DNA from: Endomychus coccineus
Taxonomy: Eukaryota > Arthropoda > Insecta > Coleoptera > Endomychidae
Direction: 5' to 3'
Assembly (NCBI GenBank): GCA_958510875.1
Contig: OY294068.1
Span: 67,744,633 to 67,808,632 of the forward strand
Length of the DNA stretch: 64,000 nt
Shown: in pieces, positions 56,355 to 64,000 of the stretch
Layout: every line of letters starts with the position of its first letter
Numbering within the stretch: position 1 is the first letter of the stretch
The notes under the pieces: model-generated
Database searches by the model: none
Seen by the model: only the letters and a program-made list of their open reading frames with translations
Told to the model about the DNA's origin: nothing
Program-made: the position numbers and the translations under genes

Positions 56355-57050
56355 TTGGCTCGTCGGCAATTACAAAAAAGACACAATTTTTTACAATTCT
56401 AAAGTTTCTGCATTTAATACGTCTAAATTCATCAAGTTCTGACTGACCGAAACAAATTCACATTTCAATGTTTTTATGCTAACAGTTAAGTTTAATTAAC
56501 TAATAATCATCACGAGGCGATGCGGTATCAGACTACATTAGATGTCAGGATTGAACCTACAGCTAGAGGCTTACCTCTCATGTGTTGGCGTGGAAATTGC
56601 GATTTATGTCTTGTTTACTGAGATGGACTTTCAAATAATATATTTCGGATAGAAATGTCTCAAACGTTTATAAGCTGACCCTTTTGAGAATTTGAATTGA
56701 TAAATCGGTATACATCGTAAAATTAGGATATTTTAGAAAATAAAATCCAGTATCCTAATGATAAGGTCTTTCTAGTCCAGATCTATTAGTAACATCACAA
56801 ACTAGTTCCAGACAGCTGTGGAACCAGCAAGTTTGCAACATCACCGAAGGATTTCTACTGAAGGTAGTCATAACCGACTCACAAAGTGGTAAAAAAAGGA
56901 AAATATCTCACGCCATTTATGAATAGATGTAAGACTAAGAAATCAAGCAATATACAACATTGACACATTTATCAAACTTCAGAAAAGTTATGAGGAATGT
57001 GAGACTACTTGAGTGCGCCAGATGGCGACACCAAACCAAACCTATGTAAG
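56355..57050. other. Interval with no identified feature
   Basis: No ORF or repeat was recognised. The local composition is slightly richer in GC near 56520-56600 and 57010-57040 without a clear element. Confidence 0.3.
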
Positions 57051-57056
57051 AGAATG

Positions 57057-57188
57057 AGAAACAAATGAATATATGAATAAACTCATTTATCTCATGTTGG
57101 CTTTTGCTAGAAAGACTTTATCATTGTTAGGTATCTGGCAAAAGTGAGCATGAGATAAATGAGTTTATTCATATATTCATTTGTTTCT
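57057..57188. repeat. Long hairpin: 51-nt arms, 30-nt loop
   Basis: The arm 57057-57107 (AGAAACAAATGAATATATGA..GGCTTTTGC) pairs with 57138-57188 (GCAAAAGTGAGC..TTGTTTCT). The outer 40 positions pair perfectly and the inner 11 contain about three mismatches. Total length is 132 bp. The outer boundary is sharp on both sides. It could be a small MITE or a structured RNA precursor. No second copy was noticed in the window. Confidence 0.75.
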
Positions 57189-57325
57189 AATTATCCTACT
57201 TCAGAATCCTAAGCTCACATCGTCAGGAGTTAGTAATACTAAAAATATGTAATTGAACTCATGTGCTATGCATGTTGAAAATCTATTCCCATGCTATTCT
57301 GGAGGAATTTACACTCTAAACCAAA

Positions 57326-58378
57326 TAGTCCAGTCAATAAGCGTGAAACTTTCTATAAATAGGCAGGGCGTGGTATTGGAATTTATTTTTGTTTGCATGA
57401 TGTTCTATGGCCCACGTAGGTCATTCGCGACTAGCAAGCTTAACTTCAACGGTCTCCCATTCACCCCTAAACGCTAAATTTATCCTATTTTCTAAGATAA
57501 TTTATTATGTTTTTCCTGGATCACTGAACACGAATCTGAGGTCGTTTTCCAGGAAAACTCATTCAATGGGCGGAAAATCAGGAAAAATTGGTGATTTTCA
57601 TACATTTCGCTCATTTTTCACGCGATTATCTTTAATACATAAGTGATGATGGCAGTCACGTTTTTCGATCCAAGCTAGACCAAAACTGAGAAAGATTGCG
57701 AAAAACTGTGTAAAACCTGAAAAGAAAATTGAAAAAATGTTAGTGTTCTTCTTGTAATTGATGATTCCGCAATTTTCAAACAATTGTTTTTTTTTGGAAT
57801 CACTTTTAATTCTATAATTACACATGCACATCGAAAACACAACACTCAAAAATTACATTAAAGAAAAGAAGAATTCATAAGAAAATTTTCTTCGTTTTTC
57901 GGGAAAATGATATTTTTCAACTTCTTAATTTTCAAATTCGTAATAAGCGACCACAAAAACCCCTATAGTCATTTATGAAAATTTTCTTTTCAGGTTTTCC
58001 ACAGTTTTCCGCAAATTTTTCTGGTTTTGTTCTACTTTGGATCGAAATACGCGACTGCCAACATCTTTTATGTATAAAACGATAATCGCGTGAAAAATTA
58101 GCAAATTTGTATGAAAATTACCAAATTTTCCGCCCATTGAATGAGTTTTCCAGGAAAATAACCTCGGGTTCGTGTTCAGAGAGCCAAAAAATCTCCTAGA
58201 ACCCATTTTGGAGGCTTAATTTTCATTTTTATAAATTAAAAATTATTTTAAAAAGGGGATGAAAAAAGGGTTAATTTAGCGTTTAGGGGTAAATGGAGTT
58301 TAGCTTGCTAGTCAGCTACCTACCACGCCCTTTTTTTTTTAGAAAGTCGGCCAATTTCTCCGTTTATTGACTGGACTG
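57326..58378. mobile_element. Foldback element with TAGTCCAGTCAATAA termini (family F, second full copy)
   Basis: The left end tagtccagtcaataagcg (57326) and right end cgtttattgactggact (to 58377) are inverted. The arms of about 450 bp share agggcgtggta, gactagcaagcttaa.., cacccctaaacgctaa, the gaacacgaa.ctgaggt region, cattcaatgggcggaaa, and catcacttatgtattaaaga/tcttttatgtataaaacga. The motif attcgtaataagcgaccacaaaaaccccta lies in the centre at 57941. No transposase is present. It is related to 17546-18531 and 3865-4244. Confidence 0.7.
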
Positions 58379-58389
58379 AAAAGGAACAT

Positions 58390-59510
58390 AATTTATCTCC
58401 AATTATAGAAAGAATACGCAAGCTCTTTGATGTCTTGATTTGTTTGTACTATTCATTTATTTTTTTAACGCAAGAATAAAGCTTTCGACACGTCGAAAAG
58501 AAAATAGTATTCACTCAATTTGGTTACGGACACTGTCATCAATGCAAAAGCAATAACATAAATGTGCCTACATATTTAGAAATCTAAATAACTTAAATAT
58601 CTAAATCAATTTATATTCAAATCAAATTAGGCCCATGTTAGAATATTCTTGAACAGAAAATTGTGTAAATTCACAACTCATCCAATAACTTATACTGGCT
58701 TAGATTGTATCAACAGTGGAATGTCGAAATTGTTTAAACCGTCATATGGAGTCAGATTGTTTGTGAAGAAAAAAGTTAGATAAATTCCTTCATACCAAGG
58801 GAACCCTTTAAAACTAATTTCAATTAATGTTCAATCTAGTTAGTCAGGAATTCTTTTTTTACGTTTTAATTCGATTAAATCAGGGGTCTTGGTAGCGGAA
58901 ATTCATCCGTTAACTAGAAGAGCGATTCTTCATATAGTATGCCTTTAGGCTTGTAGGGGTGGTGAGTGTGTGCAAAGCCAGTAGCAGCCTCGTGCGACTG
59001 ATGACTGGGCAGTGCCGCAAGTAATGCCTAAGTGATCGCTGGCGGCTGTGCATGCGGCATGTGCCCTGTATATTACACACACCTTCCGTGTAACCCTTGA
59101 CTGCTCGCTCCGCCGTGTCCGGGTACTCCTCTTTTACCGGTAGCCAGCTTTGCTAGTTACTACAACGTGTTCGACCAACAAATAAATAACACTGACTTGA
59201 ATATAAGTCATATTTATCAAGCTAACTGTTTGTTTCATAACATTATAAGATATATTTGATCGCAGCTACAATCTTTCGTTGAGAGAATTAATAGTTAATT
59301 TTATGATTTTTATCATTACTACTATTAACTATAAAAGTGGAGGAGAGAACAGCTCATAATTATATTGAATTACGAAACACCTAAACACATTGCACCTCAA
59401 AACACACTATAATTAGCCACTACGGGATAATAGTATTTCACCCGTTCAGCTTCGTCAGTTAGAATTTATTAGAAACTTTTGAAACTTACATACAACTTTA
59501 GAGCTATACT
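58390..59510. other. Interval with an unidentified GC-rich block (58960-59170)
   Basis: A GC-rich stretch (gtagcagcctcgtgcgactgatg, tgatcgctggcggctgtgcatg, cgctccgccgtgtccgggta) stands out from the AT-rich surroundings and ends near ccaacaaataaataa. It may be a piece of a long terminal repeat or a mobile-element promoter. I see no ORF and no partner copy. The flanks are AT-rich background. Confidence 0.25.
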
Positions 59511-59516
59511 AGAATA

Positions 59517-59575
59517 CAGGCACGTAGTCAGCGGGGGGCAGAAGGGGCAGTTGCCCACGCCCAACTTTTACCTAT
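59517..59575. mobile_element. Possible hAT-type terminal fragment
   Basis: caggcacgtagtcagcggggggcagaaggggcagttgcccac resembles a recurrent animal DNA-transposon end (CAGG..CGTAGxCAG followed by a G-rich run and GGGGC..GCCCC). It breaks off after about 55 bp and no opposite end is found. Confidence 0.3.
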
Positions 59576-59716
59576 TATATTGAAATGTTATGTGTGTGTT
59601 AGTATGCTGTACCACTTCTTCGAAGGACTAGTGTGAATTCGAGGGATCACAACCTTTTATTGAACTCACAATTTCAAAACGTTTTCCTTTAATCAATAAT
59701 GATGTATATCTTATAA

Positions 59717-60670
59717 TACCGGGATATCAAAAATTATCTTGGTCAAGGGTGGTTGTGGAATCTAAAACGTATGTCTTACTTTACGTTTGAAATAATTATG
59801 TCATAATTAATTTGAAGTTTCTAAAAGTGCGAAATTTTATACGAATATTGTAACACTCAGAAGTCTTTAGTGCTTTGGACTCCGGGATTTTCACGTGGCC
59901 TATCGAAATAAGAAGGTTCGAATTATCTAAAAACATAATTGCATGAACGCCAGACGTCCTATGTAATTAGCTACGAACGAAATCATTTTGACATATGTCC
60001 GAGGAGCTGTAAGTTAGAGTTTATACATTTTACCTCTGTCTTGTTAATTTAGGGCCGTTTCTTGCCCCGTGCGACCGACGGCAGTTGTAATAAAGTGTTT
60101 TCGGCTGTGGGCCGCTAGCTTTTACCCGCTTCGTGTATATTTTAGTCGCGAGAAAATTCCCTTTGGTACGTCGCACGTTAGACGTGCGTAGCTGAGATCT
60201 GAGAATAGCTCAAACTGTCTTAGTTAAATTTTCCTATTTAATGGACATTTATCGAAAAAACAAGGGCCGTCGGGCACGGTCCGATACTAAATCTAACTAC
60301 ATGGAGCGAAAACGACACGCGAAAAGTCGTCGTAAAGCCGTATTAGGTACAACCAGTTTGCACTTTTCTAACTCGCGTGGTACGTGCTTTTCACGTGAAC
60401 GTCATTCGATTTACGGAAAATTAACTATTTCAAAACAGTTTTTGACCCGGATTATGGCTATCACGACCTCTGAAAAGGTTCAAAGTTCACATAATTATTT
60501 CATAATTTGTAGTTCATTATTGTTTTACAACTGAAATAAATAGGTATGAAATTTGTAGGCTATTGATGATATCAGTGTGACAGTGACATAATTATTTCAA
60601 ACGTAAAGTAAGACACACGTTTTAGATTCCACAACCACCCTTGACCAAGATAATTTTTGATATCCCGGTA
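59717..60670 (+). mobile_element. TIR transposon, about 0.95 kb, TACCGGGATATC ends (family G)
   Basis: The left end TACCGGGATATCAAAAATTA (59717) is mirrored by taatttttgatatcccggta at 60670. The inverted repeats extend for about 85 bp (..cttggtcaagggtggttgtgg.., ..cttactttacgtttgaaata..) with only a few differences. If the terminal TA is the target, the ends are CCGGGATATC flanked by TA. The interior has a GC-rich, promoter-like part (60050-60240) and one ORF. A truncated right end lies at 49372-49553. The superfamily is unknown to me; a TA target would fit several. Confidence 0.8.
60241..60534 (+). CDS. Small basic ORF inside the family G transposon
   Basis: This is a 97-codon frame: MDIYRKNKGRRARSDTKSNY, MERKRHAKSRRKAVLGTTSL.., ending ..SSLLFYN*. 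The first 80 residues are strongly basic (Arg/Lys clusters) and encoded by GC-richer DNA than the surroundings, as expected for a real N-terminus of a DNA-binding protein. The last 15 or so codons run into AT-rich terminal sequence and are probably read-through. It may be the truncated start of the element's transposase. No catalytic motifs are present and I do not recognise the family. Confidence 0.35.
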   Translation: MDIYRKNKGRRARSDTKSNYMERKRHAKSRRKAVLGTTSLHFSNSRGTCFSRERHSIYGKLTISKQFLTRIMAITTSEKVQSSHNYFIICSSLLFYN

Positions 60671-60679
60671 TCTGCCGAA

Positions 60680-61195
60680 TAACTAACTTAAGCCTAATTG
60701 CTAGCTCTACTTATATCCTAACTATTTACAACTTTCTTACTATGTTCAGTTACATGAAAATATATAATAATCATAGTTAAACTTGATTAGTAAATTATTG
60801 TTGTCAGTTACAAATGAGTCAAGATAAATAAATTGAGTTCAATATTGTAAATAAGGGGCTGCGAAATATCCAGTTTCCCTTTTTTATTACTATATTACTT
60901 GTAACGGTACAAGGGTATTTTTACTCTACCGACGGTATAGTTATAAACAAGTGGTGGGTTCCTACGCATTTATTCTTCTGTACATATTTACCAATGTTAA
61001 CAATTATCTGCATGACCAACCCTCCTTTGGGATAACACATAGTAAATTTCTACTCCGTTTTATTTAACCTGTTTTTAATCTTATGTAATATAGTTAGTGT
61101 TAGCATCCAAAATTGATTTTTTATTCATACGAACTAAAAACATTTCCACGACAAAATCAGGAAATAAACATACTAGATAAACAAGATGTTTAAAA
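60680..61195 (-). repeat. Probable BEL/Pao LTR continuation, boundary unknown
   Basis: The LTR that starts at 61364 on the minus strand must extend to lower coordinates. No second LTR copy exists in the window to define its end. The sequence here is AT-rich without an ORF, consistent with LTR or flank. Confidence 0.25.
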
Positions 61196-61364
61196 TGTGA
61201 ATGCAGAACTACCGACCACTGGAAATTCCGGGGTTAAAACCCTAATAAAGCTTTGTCCCAAGTACATCGAAATAACAAAGCAAAAAACATCTACTGCCAC
61301 CGATCGGTTATTATATGTTATTAGAATAATAATTACCAACACGGAGTTCTCAACGTCCTCAACA

Positions 61365-61770
61365 TGCCGCCCCTTTTGAAAGATTCATCTTACAAGAGCA
61401 TCAAAAAATGCTCCACATAATATAATAATTATTATAGTTCAGTATATTATATTGGTAGTACACAAATTTTCGCAACAGCACGCTTTAAAAAGTTTCCATT
61501 CGGTAATTTCACTGTCACTACTCTCACTACATCGTCGGGACCTGGATGCATTTCAGTCACTCTCCCTAATTTACATTTTAATGGAGGTAAGTTGTCTTCC
61601 TTCATCAATACGAGTACCCCCACTTTGAGCATGTTGTCATGTCATGGTTCCATTTGGTTCTCTATGCAATTCGCTCACGTATTCCTTGGACCACCTTTTC
61701 CAGAAATGTTGATCAATTCGTTGGATGTGTGTTTAATATTTTAAGGCACGACCTAAGGTTCAACTCTGGT
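61365..61770 (-). pseudogene. BEL/Pao retrotransposon pol C-terminus with polypurine tract and LTR start
   Basis: The minus strand reads RIDQHFWKRWSKEYVSELHREPNG (61730-61660), a stop/frame break, then VGVLVLMKEDNLPPLKCKLGRVTEMHPGPDDVVRVVTVKLPNGNFLKRAVAKICVLPI (61625-61447). HFWxRWxxEYxxxLxxR followed by VGDLVLLKEDNxPPLxWxLGRVxxxHPGxDxxVRVVxVxTxxGxxKRxxxKxCxLP is the conserved C-terminal domain of BEL/Pao pol. A purine-rich tract aaaggggcggca then precedes TGTTGAGGACGTTGAG (from 61364), the expected TGTTGAG-type LTR start. The upstream pol is missing. Confidence 0.75.
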
Positions 61771-61779
61771 TACGCCTAT

Positions 61780-62290
61780 GTACATATACATTTATCAATA
61801 TGGGTGTGTGTTTTCTGCAGCAGTAAAATACAAAATTTGGGTCTGTCCAAGGAATATAAAAACAAGACAGAAATCAGAAAATGATTCAAGCAGATCTTCG
61901 CTTCAACATATCTACATCCACAGATCCTAGCAAACGTATTTGTCTCCGAATGCCAGCCGATCCCAAATTGCAACAATTTTGCTACATTGGCGACACCGCA
62001 ATGTTTCCTCCAGACATTTGGCCTGCAAATACAGGAAGTTTGCAGAGGAATACAAATGCGTGTGAGAGTTTTCAAAATAAAATTGATAATTATTGCACTA
62101 ATTGTCACCCAAACGTATTTCAATATCTCGTATTCTAAATAGGATTCAAATTTATGTGTATTGCCAGTTAAATTTTTTAGAAAATAATGAATGTAGGAAA
62201 ATATCGAAACTTGCACAAACTAACTTAGCCTTCATTGAATTCAAAATTTATCAGTTAGAAGACAGACAAATTGAAATTAAAGACTTTTAA
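61780..62290 (+). pseudogene. MULE-like transposase C-terminal relic
   Basis: The frame 61881-62138 includes FCYIGDTAMFPPDIWPANTG, then NTNACESFQNKIDNYCTNCHPNVFQYLVF*. The block (F)PP.xWxx.......TNNxxESFHxxxNxxxxxxHPNxFxFL is a signature of the C-terminal region of MULE-domain proteins encoded by insect Mutator-like elements. A second frame (62102-62290) continues in a shifted phase. The DDE core is absent. The remnant lies next to, and opposite in strand from, the BEL/Pao end. Confidence 0.5.
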
Positions 62291-62294
62291 ACTG

Positions 62295-64000
62295 TATAAG
62301 TTACAAAATCAATAAATTGATTTGAAATCATGAAGTTAGTCTTTTTATAATCTTTAATCAACAATCAAAAATATTTGACACTTGTTGAGCACTCTGTATA
62401 TGGTAGAGTTTTATTTACAGTATAAAGTATGAAGACTATCTTAGTTCATGCTAACCATATGATTTTAAGTAGTTTCATCACTTTACCACAAGATGTCATT
62501 AATTCCTTATAATTGCATGAACATCAAACTTTCAAAACACATCCATTTTTTATAATAAGTTTTTTTATAATTTTTTACCAATTTGTTATCTAAAATCACA
62601 TATTCCTCACCATTAGAATAGCTATTTTGTAGCTTCCTGAATTTCAACTGTTGAACATGTATTATAAAAATCAAAAATGAAAATTTTCGTATAAACTTTA
62701 ATTATCCGGAAATGAAGCCATACGATTATAAATAATTTTGTATATTGAACGTAGCTCAATCTCTTAAAAAATGTTACCACAAATTAACAATTTGCAATAT
62801 TATTAATTAAAAAATACTATTTTGATCAAATTTTGAAATAAAAAGATTTTTACAACTGTTTTAACAAATTTTGATACATTTTTATTTATCACAGCCTTGC
62901 TTTATATATACCTGAGGATGAGGTGTAATAATTGACCTCGAAACCTGTTTACGGATCTACAAAAAAGTGGATTGTGAGAATTAAACATTATAATATTAAT
63001 ATCAATTAATGAAGCCTATTTGAAAATTTTAACAAGTTGATTGTGATAATTTATGTCCTTTGAGTAATTTTTGGAAAAATAGTATGTCTACCATGTCGGA
63101 AAAGCGACATTCCCGTAATATGTATTACCATCCTTAGCTTGCGCCTCGACAGGCAATCTTTACAGTAGTACGTTTAGCTCTTCTTACTATGTATACAATG
63201 TACTACTATTATGGTTAATGTTCGAAACAAGTAATATGATATTTGAGATTGAGTTATAAAGGCAACTTAAATGTCACAAATCTATTCTGATTCCTAATCG
63301 CTCGAGTTACCAGATAAAGGAGGATGTTGCTACATTTTGGAGGAGTGCTTTGAATGTCAAAAACGTGAAAACATGCTGTGAAAGCATGCAGTAATAATAT
63401 CCAGATTGAATAATTCTGACTAAATTGTCATTCATTAATGTATACCAAAGATTTTAATTGCATTGTTGCGTTAATATTCCGAAACTAGAAAGAAGAATGA
63501 TTGTTATTGTAATCCCCAATGTTCAGCTCCAGTAAGAGATCTCAAAATATTTATCATAATAATTCAGCAAAAAGGGGCTTACCTCCATTTCCTTTTAACC
63601 GACCTATGAATTATTCTATAGCGATCTTGAGTAGAGTCTACAATTTTGTGGAAAAAAAGAAATTGATTGAGTAAGAACATGTCACGTTTCCCCTATGTAG
63701 AGGAGATTTAGACTCCTAGATGATGCCAGGTCTCTTCCAGCCACAAATGAAAGATAAAAGATGCTGTCGTAGGGATGGGTTTGGAAGGAGAAGAGAAAGA
63801 CTTCGGAAAAAAAAAATAACGGCTCGGAACCAGTAATCTCAGTCTCTATACAAATGCTACTTAAGAGTATTCCGAAATAACGCTAAAATGATCTACTGCT
63901 TGATTTTGACTAATCTAAAAGATTTTATATAGACATTAAGTCAACTTTACGATATTTGAGATTAATAACTGGAAACTATTTTACTGGGGCCCGGGAAATG
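62295..64000. other. AT-rich interval, no identified gene
   Basis: Contains scattered AT-rich words and a G/C-containing segment near 63680-63800. No ORF above background, RNA gene or repeat structure was recognised up to the window edge. Confidence 0.35.

Noticed and set aside
61776..62216. 146-residue minus-strand ORF
   Set aside because: It is the shadow of the MULE-like relic, which is on the plus strand and has recognisable motifs.
1..64000. CRISPR arrays, bacterial operons, prophage or plasmid features
   Set aside because: No regular short repeat-spacer arrays, ribosome-binding sites or long contiguous bacterial-type genes; the DNA is clearly eukaryotic.

Overview
This window looks like AT-rich nuclear DNA from an insect, possibly a hemipteran, although the order cannot be fixed from the sequence alone. 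The evidence is split exons with GT/AG borders, no bacterial-style operons, and a dense layer of animal mobile elements (Penelope-like, Helitron, mariner, hAT, P-superfamily, BEL/Pao, jockey/R1-like LINEs). I see no CRISPR array, rRNA gene, complete tRNA gene or prokaryotic or organellar segment.

Only one host gene is supported with confidence: a TfAP-2 (AP-2 transcription factor) gene on the minus strand. Two internal coding exons are visible, at 12221-11907 (Pro-rich transactivation region with the AP-2 signature around QPDFQPPYFPPP) and at 2881-2683. They are joined by a 9.0 kb intron. The DNA-binding and dimerisation exons must lie beyond the left edge, and the start codon upstream of 12221. 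A minus-strand segment near 23771-24080 that ends in a GTAAGT donor is a possible 5' leader exon, and 21545-21597 is a weak micro-exon candidate. Most of 2.7-24 kb is therefore probably TfAP-2 intron.

Region by region. 0-12 kb: a tandem motif array, a hairpin element, a hAT relic, an inverted-repeat element (5.9-6.7 kb), a LINE RNase H tail (7.4-7.9 kb) and a 242-bp hAT MITE with a perfect 8-bp target duplication. 12-24 kb: a tRNA-headed SINE-like segment, a P-superfamily element carrying a THAP exon, a Penelope relic, a foldback element and a Helitron with clear ends. 24-36 kb: LINE relics on both strands and an endonuclease/exonuclease/phosphatase (EEP) ORF. 38-41 kb: a 2.5 kb foldback element enclosing a decayed PIN-nuclease-like gene. 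42-50 kb: nested elements, in which a mariner-type transposon with arms of about 600 bp has split a Penelope-like element whose ends carry hammerhead ribozymes in opposite orientations. 50-64 kb: a second Helitron that kept part of its Rep ORF, a hAT relic abutting an unrecognised coding segment, more foldback elements, a TA-flanked TIR element, a BEL/Pao end and a MULE-like relic.

The most notable items are the core-intact hammerhead ribozyme (43652-43695), the P-like element with 8-bp duplication and THAP exon (13406-13996), the foldback element with a PIN-like cargo gene (38099-40604), and a short motif (GATCAGCGACC followed by CAAAAACCCC) that recurs in several otherwise different repeat families. 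Coordinates of repeat edges were read by eye and are approximate unless a target duplication or splice site is stated.
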